A stretch of DNA of 6,557 nt from an uncultured Bacillota bacterium (GTDB lineage: Bacteria > Bacillota > Clostridia > Caldicoprobacterales > UBA3941): the NCBI GenBank assembly GCA_937960725.1, contig CALGOY010000011.1:1-6557 (forward strand). Reading direction: 5' to 3'. The position numbers and the translations under genes are program-made. Shown here piece after piece: positions 1-6,557 of the stretch. The first letter of the stretch is position 1. Each line of letters begins with the position of its first letter. The notes under the pieces are model-generated. The model saw only the letters and a program-made list of their open reading frames with translations, searched no databases and was not told the DNA's origin.

Positions 1-578
<578 letters not shown>

Positions 579-584
579 TTAAAG

Positions 585-1610
585 TCAAATAATCAACATT
601 GCATCTCCAAAACTAAAAAATCGATATCGCTCTTTGACCGCTATATTATATACCCTTAAGGCCTCTTCTCTACCCATAAAAGCGCTTACTAACATAAGCA
701 GCGTAGATCTAGGCAGGTGAAAATTAGTAACGAGCATATCTACTGCCTTGAAACGGTAACCCGGGTATATAAAAATATCAGTTTTTCCCTGGCCCGGATG
801 GATAATGCCCTTATCATCTGTTACCGACTCTAAGGTTCTGACGGAAGTTGTACCCACTGCAACTATTCTACCTCCGTTTTGCCTACATCTATTAATTATA
901 TCAGCAGTTTCTTTAGATACCAAGTAGCTTTCAGCGTGCATAGAATGTTCTTCTACTATCTCGGTCTTCACTGGACGAAAGGTCCCTAAGCCTACGTGAA
1001 GGGTCACCTTGGCAATATTTATACCTTTACTTTTCAATTCGTCAAGCAGTTCCTCGGTAAAATGGAGTCCTGCGGTGGGAGCGGCAGCTGAACCCGGATG
1101 CTGCGCATATACCGTCTGGTACCGATTATCATCCTCTAGCTTTTCATGAATATATGGAGGGAGGGGCATATTTCCAATCTGATCAAGAATCTCTTCAAAT
1201 ATTCCCTCATATTCAAATTGAACAACCCTCTCTCCCTCTTTGCCTATATCCAAAACTTCTGCAATGAGAAGTCCATCCCCAAATATAAATCTAGTACCAA
1301 TTTTAGCCCGCCTTCCCGGCTTTACTAAAACCTCCCATTTATTATTCTCCAATCTTTCTAAGAGCAAAAATTCAATTGCGCCCCCACTATCCTTCCTTAC
1401 GCCATATAGCCTAGCCGGAATAACCTTGGTGTCATTTATGACCAAGCAATCTCCGGCTCTCAAATATTCACCTATATCCTTAAATATCCTATGGTGTATT
1501 TCCTGGCTTTTTCTATCGTATACCAGGAGGCGAGACATATCTCTTTTTTGTAGTGGATGCTGAGCTATCAGTTCTTCTGGCAATTCGTAGTCAAAATCAG
1601 ATACCTTCAA
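585..1610 (-). CDS. queA: S-adenosylmethionine:tRNA ribosyltransferase-isomerase (queuosine biosynthesis)
   Basis: QueA transfers and isomerises the ribosyl part of S-adenosylmethionine onto preQ1 already in tRNA, giving epoxyqueuosine at the wobble position; it acts in the cytoplasm. The product is 341 residues, the normal family length. Family signatures in order are [10 protein letters not shown] (59-68), MPLPPYI (148-154), [13 protein letters not shown] (173-185), [11 protein letters not shown] (204-214), [11 protein letters not shown] (252-262), [10 protein letters not shown] (295-304) and the closing [12 protein letters not shown] chose TTG at 1608-1610: it is preceded by GGAG (1617-1620) at 6 nt and gives the usual N-terminus [11 protein letters not shown]. 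An ATG at 1620-1622 in the same frame would add four residues, but it has only AAGG directly against it and would rely on coupling to ruvB, whose stop is 3 nt upstream. It is followed by tgt, its pathway partner, although that gene is broken here. Confidence 0.95.
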   Translation of the reverse strand: MKVSDFDYELPEELIAQHPLQKRDMSRLLVYDRKSQEIHHRIFKDIGEYLRAGDCLVINDTKVIPARLYGVRKDSGGAIEFLLLERLENNKWEVLVKPGRRAKIGTRFIFGDGLLIAEVLDIGKEGERVVQFEYEGIFEEILDQIGNMPLPPYIHEKLEDDNRYQTVYAQHPGSAAAPTAGLHFTEELLDELKSKGINIAKVTLHVGLGTFRPVKTEIVEEHSMHAESYLVSKETADIINRCRQNGGRIVAVGTTSVRTLESVTDDKGIIHPGQGKTDIFIYPGYRFKAVDMLVTNFHLPRSTLLMLVSAFMGREEALRVYNIAVKERYRFFSFGDAMLII

Positions 1611-1616
1611 TCTTAT

Positions 1617-1620
1617 CTCC
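1617..1620 (-). promoter_or_regulatory. Ribosome binding site deciding the queA start
   Basis: On the minus strand GGAG lies 6 nt before TTG 1608-1610. It includes the G of the upstream ATG (1620-1622), so the two possible starts exclude each other as Shine-Dalgarno users. The ruvB stop lies just upstream, so terminating ribosomes would reach this site. Confidence 0.6.
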
Positions 1621-1625
1621 ATCCT

Positions 1626-2645
1626 TTATATTAGTTTTGTCTGCTCTTCATAGGGTATATTAAAATGCTTATAGCCTAGCGGTGTAACAATTCTTCCCCG
1701 TGGAGTTCTGGCAATAAATCCAATTTGCAACAAGTAAGGCTCATAGACATCTTCAATAGTGCCAGGCTCTTCTCCGGTAGTAGCCGCTAGGGTATCTATC
1801 CCTACGGGGCCACCTCCAAATTTTTTTATTATAGACAGGATAATCTTCCGATTTACTTCATCCAGACCGATAGAATCTATTTCAAATAAATCAAGAGCCT
1901 GCTTTGCAACTTCCAAGGTAATTTTGCCATCAGCTCTAATTTGGGCGTAATCTCTAACCCTCTTTAAAAGCCTGTTTGCAATTCTAGGAGTACCCCGTGA
2001 GCGCTTGGCAATCTCCTCAGCGCCTCCCTCCTCGATTTTTACTTCAAGTATATTTGCAGAGCGAATGATAATTTTCTTAAGCTCTTCCTTAGTATACAAC
2101 TGAAGCCGGTTTATAATGCCAAACCGATCTCTTAAAGGAGATGTCAACATACCAGCCCTGGTTGTAGCTCCAATTAATGTGAATTTAGGTAAATCCAACC
2201 TAATAGACCTGGCACTAGGACCCTTTCCAATTATAATATCCAGGGCATAGTCTTCCATGGCTGGATATAATATCTCCTCAACGCTTCTATTTAACCTATG
2301 GATCTCGTCAATAAATAATACATCCCCTTGCCCAAGGTTGGTCAATATCGCTGCTAAATCTCCGGGCTTTTCAATTGCTGGACCGGAAGTTATTCTGAGC
2401 CCTACTCCCAGTTCATTGGCGATAATAGTAGCCAAAGTAGTTTTGCCCAGCCCCGGAGGACCATACAGCAACACATGATCCAATGCTTCAGAGCGCTGTT
2501 TGGCAGCTTCAATAAAAATCTCCAATTTCTCCTTTACCTTTTCTTGTCCTATATACTCCCGCATAGTCCTTGGCCGTAAGCTATGCTCAATCTCCCTATC
2601 CTCTTCGGTCATAGTAGATGTTACTATTCTTTCTTCCAGTTCCAT
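1626..2645 (-). CDS. ruvB: Holliday junction branch migration DNA helicase RuvB
   Basis: RuvB is the AAA+ motor of the RuvAB complex; hexameric rings pull DNA arms through a RuvA-bound Holliday junction. The chosen product has 339 residues, normal for the family. Visible motifs are Walker A GPPGLGKT (62-69), Walker B LFIDEIH (110-116), the sensor 1 region GATTRAG (159-165), [10 protein letters not shown] (167-176) in the arginine-finger segment, [14 protein letters not shown] in the small ATPase lid, and a C-terminal winged helix with [17 protein letters not shown] and [15 protein letters not shown]. The start at ATG 2643-2645 (MELEERIV) matches the family N-terminus and has GAGG at 10 nt. 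An in-frame ATG at 2664-2666 would add seven residues and touch the ruvA stop (TAATG), but has a poorer binding site. All motor residues look intact. Confidence 0.97.
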   Translation of the reverse strand: MELEERIVTSTMTEEDREIEHSLRPRTMREYIGQEKVKEKLEIFIEAAKQRSEALDHVLLYGPPGLGKTTLATIIANELGVGLRITSGPAIEKPGDLAAILTNLGQGDVLFIDEIHRLNRSVEEILYPAMEDYALDIIIGKGPSARSIRLDLPKFTLIGATTRAGMLTSPLRDRFGIINRLQLYTKEELKKIIIRSANILEVKIEEGGAEEIAKRSRGTPRIANRLLKRVRDYAQIRADGKITLEVAKQALDLFEIDSIGLDEVNRKIILSIIKKFGGGPVGIDTLAATTGEEPGTIEDVYEPYLLQIGFIARTPRGRIVTPLGYKHFNIPYEEQTKLI

Positions 2646-2655
2646 TAATATACAT

Positions 2656-2659
2656 CCTC
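2656..2659 (-). promoter_or_regulatory. Ribosome binding site supporting the shorter ruvB start
   Basis: GAGG, inside a purine-rich GGGAGAGGA run on the minus strand, lies 10 nt before ATG 2643-2645. It falls inside the reading frame of the longer candidate start, which makes the shorter start more likely. Confidence 0.55.
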
Positions 2660-2665
2660 TCCCCA

Positions 2666-3262
2666 TTAGCTCTTATCCAATGCTTTTAAAGCTAACCGTA
2701 TAAGCGTAGAAACATCCTGGTTTTTATCCTCTATGGAGGATAATGCCTCCATAGCTTCCGATGAGTTATATCCCAAAGCAATTAATGCTTGTACCACTTC
2801 ATGAGTATGGTCCTGCGCAGCACTTGGCATTTCTGGCTCTGGAGGCCGGATAATTTCTTCCTTATCTATTTTCTCCTTCAATTCAAGAACAATTCTTTGG
2901 GCCGTCTTTTTTCCAACTCCAGGGGCGGTACAGAGAGTCTTTATGTCCCCCGTCACAATGGCTACAGCCAATTGAGATGCCGATAAAGTCGATAAAAGCC
3001 CCATCGCCACTTTAGGACCTATGCCTGACACGGTGATCAGCTTTTCAAATATACTCTTATCCTCTTTTCCATAAAAACCATATAGCTCCTGTACATCTTC
3101 TCTAACATTTAAATATGTATACAATTTAACGACACTACCCTGTTCTGGAAGTTTTGAAATTAAAGAAGAGGGAACGGTTATCTCATATCCTATTCCTCCT
3201 ACATCAATAACTACTTTATTAGTATGTATCTCTTCCAAACGTCCTCTTATATATGCAAACAT
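2666..3262 (-). CDS. ruvA: Holliday junction branch migration complex subunit RuvA
   Basis: RuvA forms tetramers that hold the four-way junction in a square-planar shape and recruit RuvB. The product has 198 residues, the usual size. Domain I (about 1-62) is the OB fold starting [13 protein letters not shown]55 and D56 in [12 protein letters not shown] fit the acidic pins that separate strands at the junction centre in E. coli RuvA. Domain II carries two helix-hairpin-helix motifs, VSGIGPKVA (78-86) and APGVGKKTA (113-121). A proline- and glutamate-rich linker (about 133-150) leads to the small domain III (about 152-198) that contacts RuvB. The open frame extends 29 codons further upstream, but that part overlaps ruvC and does not look like RuvA; AGGAG at 7 nt supports this start. 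Confidence 0.97.
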   Translation of the reverse strand: MFAYIRGRLEEIHTNKVVIDVGGIGYEITVPSSLISKLPEQGSVVKLYTYLNVREDVQELYGFYGKEDKSIFEKLITVSGIGPKVAMGLLSTLSASQLAVAIVTGDIKTLCTAPGVGKKTAQRIVLELKEKIDKEEIIRPPEPEMPSAAQDHTHEVVQALIALGYNSSEAMEALSSIEDKNQDVSTLIRLALKALDKS

Positions 3263-3269
3263 ACCATCT

Positions 3270-3274
3270 CTCCT
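3270..3274 (-). promoter_or_regulatory. Ribosome binding site of ruvA, overlapping the ruvC stop
   Basis: AGGAG on the minus strand, 7 nt before ATG 3260-3262. It shares two bases with the ruvC stop codon TAG (3273-3275), so a ribosome finishing ruvC covers the ruvA initiation site, which suggests coupled translation of the two subunits. Confidence 0.75.
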
Positions 3275-3767
3275 ACCTTTTTCCAAACTTTCTACCCATC
3301 CCTGCACAATGGATATGGCAAACAGAAACAGCCAGAGCATCTGCTGCATCGTCGGGCTTTGGAATTTCTTTGAGCCTCAACAATAGCTTAACCATCTGCT
3401 GAACCTGGTTCTTTTCCGCCCGCCCATATCCCACGACAGCTTGTTTAACCTGAAGCGGTGTATATTCATAAATAGGAATGCCCTTCTTAGCGGCAGCTAA
3501 AATAGCTACTCCTCGGGCATGTCCTACTATAAGCGCTGTTTTTACATTCTTATTAAAAAAAAGCTCTTCCACAGCTACGGCATCGGGTTTATAAAGGGAT
3601 ATAATATGGCTGACGGAGTCGTAAATTTTTATTAATCTATCCGACATCTTCATATTAGGAGATGTAGTTACCACCCCATAATCAATTGTTTTTAAAGAGC
3701 CATTGTCTTCCTCCACAAGACCATAGCCTGTGATAGCTATACCTGGATCAACTCCTAATACTATCAT
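3273..3767 (-). CDS. ruvC: Crossover junction endodeoxyribonuclease RuvC
   Basis: RuvC is the dimeric metal-dependent nuclease that cuts Holliday junctions with paired nicks after RuvAB branch migration. The product has 164 residues, as in the family. The RNase H-like fold is shown by the opening [16 protein letters not shown]. The expected acidic catalytic set is present: D7, E67 (in AVEELFF), and D140/D143 (in [10 protein letters not shown]). The conserved [21 protein letters not shown] segment (102-122) carries the lysines that contact DNA or aid catalysis in known RuvC proteins. ATG 3765-3767 has GGAG at 7 nt. It is the first gene of the ruvC-ruvA-ruvB-queA-tgt operon. The downstream gene ruvA follows after 10 nt. 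Confidence 0.97.
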   Translation of the reverse strand: MIVLGVDPGIAITGYGLVEEDNGSLKTIDYGVVTTSPNMKMSDRLIKIYDSVSHIISLYKPDAVAVEELFFNKNVKTALIVGHARGVAILAAAKKGIPIYEYTPLQVKQAVVGYGRAEKNQVQQMVKLLLRLKEIPKPDDAADALAVSVCHIHCAGMGRKFGKR

Positions 3768-3840
3768 AAACCTTCTCCCATCTTATAGCTTTTCTATTAT
3801 CTGCTTCAATTAAGCTGTTCAATAAAATTCCGCTATAGTA

Positions 3841-3869
3841 ATCTTATGCCTTTTCAGCCAATCTGTCAA
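3841..3869 (-). promoter_or_regulatory. Predicted sigma-A promoter of the ruv operon
   Basis: On the minus strand, a perfect -35 TTGACA (3864-3869) is followed after 17 bp by TAAGAT (3841-3846; four of six bases match TATAAT). Transcription would begin near 3834, leaving a leader of roughly 65 nt before ruvC. A weaker alternative nearer the gene is TTGAAC with GATAAT at only 15 bp. I saw no clear LexA/DinR operator. Confidence 0.65.
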
Positions 3870-3900
3870 TGATGGAAAGAAAATGTTTATACCATTTGTT

Positions 3901-3918
3901 GTTGCATAATTATGCTTT
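3901..3918 (+). promoter_or_regulatory. ARG box 1 (predicted ArgR/AhrC operator half)
   Basis: It contains a perfect 12-bp palindrome GCATAATTATGC (3904-3915) inside TTGCATAATTATGCTT. This fits the TGnATAATTATnCA pattern of arginine-repressor sites except at the last base. It overlaps the -35 of the argG promoter. The assignment is from pattern and context (next gene is argG), not from binding data. Confidence 0.7.
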
Positions 3919-3930
3919 TGGGTGTATAAT
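3902..3930 (+). promoter_or_regulatory. Predicted argGH promoter
   Basis: TTGCAT (3902-3907) and a perfect TATAAT (3925-3930) are separated by 17 bp. A second TATAAT occurs at 3931-3936 but lacks a suitable -35. The start point would be near 3937, about 58 nt before the argG ATG. Both elements lie inside the ARG boxes, so a bound repressor would directly block RNA polymerase. Confidence 0.65.
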
Positions 3931-3938
3931 TATAATAT
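3921..3938 (+). promoter_or_regulatory. ARG box 2 (predicted ArgR/AhrC operator half)
   Basis: TGTATAATTATAAT has the palindrome TATAATTATA (3925-3934), with a good left half and a weaker right half. Its centre is 20 bp from that of box 1, leaving 2 bp between the two 18-bp sites, close to the 2-3 bp gap of paired ARG boxes bound by one ArgR hexamer. It covers the -10 of the argG promoter. Confidence 0.65.
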
Positions 3939-3981
3939 CGATGGTTAGATATTGTTCTGCACAAAAAATAATATAGCGCTT

Positions 3982-3986
3982 GGAGG
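3982..3986 (+). promoter_or_regulatory. Ribosome binding site deciding the argG start
   Basis: GGAGG lies 9 nt before ATG 3996-3998. A TTG at 3987 in the same frame touches GGAGG directly and cannot use it, so the ATG is preferred. Confidence 0.85.
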
Positions 3987-3995
3987 TTGAATCAG

Positions 3996-5216
3996 ATGTC
4001 AGAAAAGCAGAAGGTCGTTTTAGCCTATTCAGGAGGATTAGATACATCAATTATTATTCCATGGCTTAAAGAAAACTTCGATTATGAAGTCATAGCCGTT
4101 GTAGGGGATGTTGGACAGGGAGAGGAATTAGAACCCTTAAGGGAAAAGGCCTTAAAAACCGGAGCCAGTAAAATATATATTGAAGATTTAAAAAAAGAAT
4201 TTGTAACAGATTTTATTTTCCCTACGCTAAAAGCTGGTGCAATATATGAAGGAAAATATCTGCTGGGAACTTCTTTTGCCCGTCCGGTAATCGCAAAAAA
4301 GCTTGTAGAGATCGCTGAAAAGGAAGGAGCAGTTGCTATTGCCCATGGAGCTACTGGTAAAGGCAATGATCAGGTAAGGTTTGAACTGACTATAAAAGCT
4401 TTAAATCCCCATATTAAAATCATAGCTCCCTGGCGAATGTGGGATATAAAATCCCGAGAGGATGCAATCGATTATGCAAAAGCTAGAAATATTCCAATTC
4501 CTGTTACCAAGGAACATCCTTATAGCATGGATAGGAACTTATGGCACTTAAGCCATGAGGGAGGAGACCTAGAAGATCCATGGAACGAGCCTAAAGAACA
4601 TATATACCTTATATGCACTCCACCGGAAAAGGCTCCCGATAAGCCAGAATATGTAGAAATTGACTTTGTAGAAGGTATCCCAGTAAAAGTCAATGGGATA
4701 GAATATCCTCCCGTTGAGCTGATTGAAAAACTCAATGAGATAGGCGCCCGCAACGGAGTTGGGATTGTGGATATGGTTGAAAATAGATTGGTTGGAATGA
4801 AGTCCAGGGGAGTATATGAAACTCCTGGGGGAACCATTCTATACGCCGCTCATCACGAATTGGAAAGTATCACATTAGATCGAGCTACCATGCATTTTAA
4901 GCAGCAGGTTGCTATTAAATTTGCAGAGCTGGTCTACGATGGAAATTGGTTTACTCCTTTGAGGGAAGCTTTATCCGCTTTTGTAGACAGTACTCAAAAA
5001 ACCGTAACCGGAACTGTGAGAATGAAGCTATACAAAGGCAATTGTACAGTGGCGGGAGTAAAGTCTCCCTATTCCCTATATAGCGAAGAGTTAGCTACCT
5101 TTGGCGCTGACGACATTTATAATCAAAAGGATGCAGAAGGATTTATAAACTTATTTGGTCTTCCTTTAAAAGTACGGGCCCTAATGGAAGAAAAAAGAAA
5201 GGGTTTGAAGCCATGA
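3996..5216 (+). CDS. argG: Argininosuccinate synthase
   Basis: It condenses citrulline and aspartate with ATP to argininosuccinate (via a citrulline-AMP intermediate), the penultimate step of arginine synthesis, in the cytoplasm. The product has 406 residues, normal for the family. The N-terminal nucleotide-binding domain begins with the PP-loop AYSGGLDTS (10-18). Next come [19 protein letters not shown] (84-102), the family signature [15 protein letters not shown] (116-130), and [19 protein letters not shown] (177-195), which holds substrate contacts in known structures. The C-terminal part has [19 protein letters not shown] and a tail typical for tetramer formation. The ATG start has GGAGG at 9 nt and gives [14 protein letters not shown], as in other Firmicutes. 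The stop overlaps the argH start (ATGA). Expression is probably repressed by arginine through the ARG boxes upstream. Confidence 0.98.
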   Translation: MSEKQKVVLAYSGGLDTSIIIPWLKENFDYEVIAVVGDVGQGEELEPLREKALKTGASKIYIEDLKKEFVTDFIFPTLKAGAIYEGKYLLGTSFARPVIAKKLVEIAEKEGAVAIAHGATGKGNDQVRFELTIKALNPHIKIIAPWRMWDIKSREDAIDYAKARNIPIPVTKEHPYSMDRNLWHLSHEGGDLEDPWNEPKEHIYLICTPPEKAPDKPEYVEIDFVEGIPVKVNGIEYPPVELIEKLNEIGARNGVGIVDMVENRLVGMKSRGVYETPGGTILYAAHHELESITLDRATMHFKQQVAIKFAELVYDGNWFTPLREALSAFVDSTQKTVTGTVRMKLYKGNCTVAGVKSPYSLYSEELATFGADDIYNQKDAEGFINLFGLPLKVRALMEEKRKGLKP

Positions 5217-6557
5217 AGTTATGGGGTGGGCGGTTTGAAAAACAAACCGCCCATGAAGTAGATGACTTTAACTCTTCCATACATTTTGATTGCCGTCTGT
5301 ATCGTCACGACATCCTTGGCAGCATTGCCCATGCTAAAATGTTGGGAAAACAGAATATAATACCTAAAGAAGAGGCGGAGATGATCTGCCAAGGTCTGGA
5401 GGAAATTCTTCATGATATAGAGGAAGGGCGGGTAAAATTTAGTATATCAAACGAAGATATACATATGAATATAGAGAGCTTGCTCATAGAAAAAATCGGC
5501 GATGTTGGAAAAAAACTCCACACAGGCCGCAGTCGAAATGATCAGGTGGCTTTAGATACCCGGATGTATACTAGGGATGTTATAGACCAAATTATTAATC
5601 AATTGATATCTTTACAGCGTACTATTATAGAGATTGCCAAGCAGCACATAATGACCATTATCCCTGGATATACCCACCTGCAAAAAGCCCAGCCCACAAC
5701 CCTTGCCCACCATCTAATGGCTTATTTCGAAATGTTTCGCAGAGATATAGAGCGATTTCAAGATTGCCGCAAAAGGGTAAATGTAATGCCCTTGGGTTCC
5801 GGCGCCCTAGCTGGAACCACTTATCCTCTGGACAGGGAATGGATCGCCAAGGAGCTTGAGTTTGATTCCATTAGCCGAAACAGTTTGGATGCCGTTAGTG
5901 ATAGGGATTTTGCCATCGAATTCTTAGGCTGTGCTTCCATACTTATGATGCATTTGAGCCGTTTCTGCGAGGAGCTTATTCTTTGGTCTAGCGACGAGTT
6001 TCAATTTGTAGAAATGGATGATTCTTACAGCACCGGAAGCAGTATAATGCCTCAGAAAAAAAATCCTGATGTAGCTGAATTGATCAGAGGCAAAACCGGC
6101 AGGGTATACGGAGACCTTATAACCCTGCTTACAGTTATGAAATCCCTACCTCTAGCCTATAACAAAGACATGCAGGAAGACAAAGAAGCCCTGTTTGATG
6201 CCATGGATACTGTACTGAGATGTACTAATATGTTTGAGGGCATGCTAGGCACAATAAAATTTAAACCTGAAAATATGTACCGCCAAGCATCTACTGGTTT
6301 TACCAATGCCACTGATGCTGCCGATTATCTAGTTAAAAAAGGCCTGCCCTTTAGAAGTGCCCATGAAGTAGTGGGAAAACTAGTTTTATATTGTATTAAA
6401 AAAGGTAAATCTTTATTAGATTTATCCTTAGATGAATACAAAAAATTCTCCCCGCTATTCGAAGAGGATATATTCGATGCCATATCTTTGGAAAACTGTG
6501 TAAAACAGAGAAAGGTGCCGGGGGGTCCTGCCCCATCCTATATGGAGTCTGCAATTG
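5213..6557 (+). CDS. argH: Argininosuccinate lyase, cut at its C-terminal end by the window edge
   Basis: It splits argininosuccinate into arginine and fumarate, the last step of the pathway, as a homotetramer of the fumarase/aspartase superfamily. The frame is open for 448 codons to the edge; full-length enzymes have about 455-465 residues, so perhaps ten are missing. Motifs include the start [20 protein letters not shown] (79-88), [10 protein letters not shown] (103-112), [13 protein letters not shown] (151-163) with the conserved H155, and the superfamily signature [11 protein letters not shown] (275-285) containing the catalytic serine loop. [12 protein letters not shown] near the edge is the usual C-terminal motif. 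ATG 5213-5215 overlaps the argG stop TGA by two bases; AAGGG (5199-5203) gives a moderate binding site at 9 nt, so translation is probably coupled. A strong hairpin lies just after the start. Confidence 0.97.
   Translation, partial: MKLWGGRFEKQTAHEVDDFNSSIHFDCRLYRHDILGSIAHAKMLGKQNIIPKEEAEMICQGLEEILHDIEEGRVKFSISNEDIHMNIESLLIEKIGDVGKKLHTGRSRNDQVALDTRMYTRDVIDQIINQLISLQRTIIEIAKQHIMTIIPGYTHLQKAQPTTLAHHLMAYFEMFRRDIERFQDCRKRVNVMPLGSGALAGTTYPLDREWIAKELEFDSISRNSLDAVSDRDFAIEFLGCASILMMHLSRFCEELILWSSDEFQFVEMDDSYSTGSSIMPQKKNPDVAELIRGKTGRVYGDLITLLTVMKSLPLAYNKDMQEDKEALFDAMDTVLRCTNMFEGMLGTIKFKPENMYRQASTGFTNATDAADYLVKKGLPFRSAHEVVGKLVLYCIKKGKSLLDLSLDEYKKFSPLFEEDIFDAISLENCVKQRKVPGGPAPSYMESAI
5227..5253 (+). repeat. 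Perfect inverted repeat (RNA hairpin) at the start of argH
   Basis: Left arm TGGGCGGTTTG (5227-5237), loop AAAAA (5238-5242), right arm CAAACCGCCCA (5243-5253): 11 perfect pairs, plus a possible G-U pair at 5226/5254. It lies in codons 5-14 of argH. The left arm encodes the conserved GGRFE, while the right arm encodes QTAH, in a part of ArgH that varies between species. No U-run follows on either strand, so it is not an ordinary terminator. Confidence 0.8.

Larger units (their letters stand above)
3768..3995. other. Divergent ruvC/argG intergenic region
   Basis: 228 bp without a gene. It holds the ruv promoter facing left, and the arg promoter with two ARG-box-like sites facing right. The two -35 elements lie back to back, about 32 bp apart. 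I see no small ORF with a ribosome binding site, no riboswitch-like leader and no terminator in it. Confidence 0.8.

Noticed and set aside
3263..3349. 29-residue N-terminal extension of RuvA with a hydrophobic [11 protein letters not shown] stretch, resembling a signal anchor
   Set aside because: It overlaps the end of ruvC in another frame, and the hydrophobic run is the out-of-frame reading of the RuvC C-terminus. RuvA is cytoplasmic and begins at MFAYIRG with a good binding site.
3768..3995. Arginine or other riboswitch, T-box or leader peptide upstream of argG
   Set aside because: The predicted leader is only about 58 nt, with no extended pairing, no T-box motif and no short ORF; paired ARG boxes explain regulation better.
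4082..4837. Minus-strand open frames inside argG (4082-4366 and 4520-4837)
   Set aside because: They are shadows of the strongly conserved argG frame, without binding sites or recognisable motifs.
5227..5253. Hairpin as a rho-independent terminator between argG and argH
   Set aside because: No T-run follows on either strand, and it lies inside the argH coding region.
5219..5413. Minus-strand open frame at the argH start
   Set aside because: It is antisense to conserved ArgH codons, and its apparent sequence is low in recognisable features.

Overview
The window looks like chromosomal housekeeping DNA from a low-to-moderate GC Firmicute, most likely of the class Clostridia. The reasons are AT-ending codons, GGAGG-type ribosome binding sites, sigma-A-like promoters, the gene order ruvC-ruvA-ruvB-queA-tgt, and protein sequences that match the Firmicutes forms of each family from memory. 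I cannot name a genus.

Left part, minus strand. A co-directional operon reads right to left from about 3.83 kb: ruvC, ruvA, ruvB (Holliday-junction resolvasome), queA, then the start of tgt (queuosine modification of tRNA). Spacings run from a 1-nt near-overlap to a few tens of bases. A consensus-like promoter (TTGACA-17 bp-TAAGAT) sits upstream of ruvC. For ruvA, ruvB and argG the longest open frames overshoot the likely starts. For queA a TTG four codons inside the frame fits better than the upstream ATG. The tgt frame is abnormal: after 65 typical Tgt residues it switches, in frame, to what looks like the membrane-associated C-terminal part of a family 2 glycosyltransferase and runs off the left edge. 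Codon choice changes at the same point. This is either a real deletion or rearrangement that destroyed tgt, or an assembly chimera.

Middle, 3768-3995. A 228-bp divergent intergenic region holds the ruv promoter (minus strand) and the arg promoter (plus strand). Two palindromic ARG-box-like sites, with centres 20 bp apart, cover the -35 and -10 of the arg promoter. This is the arrangement expected for repression by ArgR/AhrC.

Right part, plus strand. argG and argH overlap by an ATGA junction and encode the last two steps of arginine synthesis (citrulline + aspartate to argininosuccinate, then to arginine + fumarate). argH is cut by the window edge about ten residues before its expected end. 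Just inside argH is a perfect 11-bp inverted repeat with a 5-nt loop, placed where it could affect translation of argH.

I found no tRNA, rRNA, CRISPR array, insertion sequence or phage gene. There is no clear new biological system here. The points most worth following are the tgt/glycosyltransferase junction, the argH hairpin and the arginine operator.
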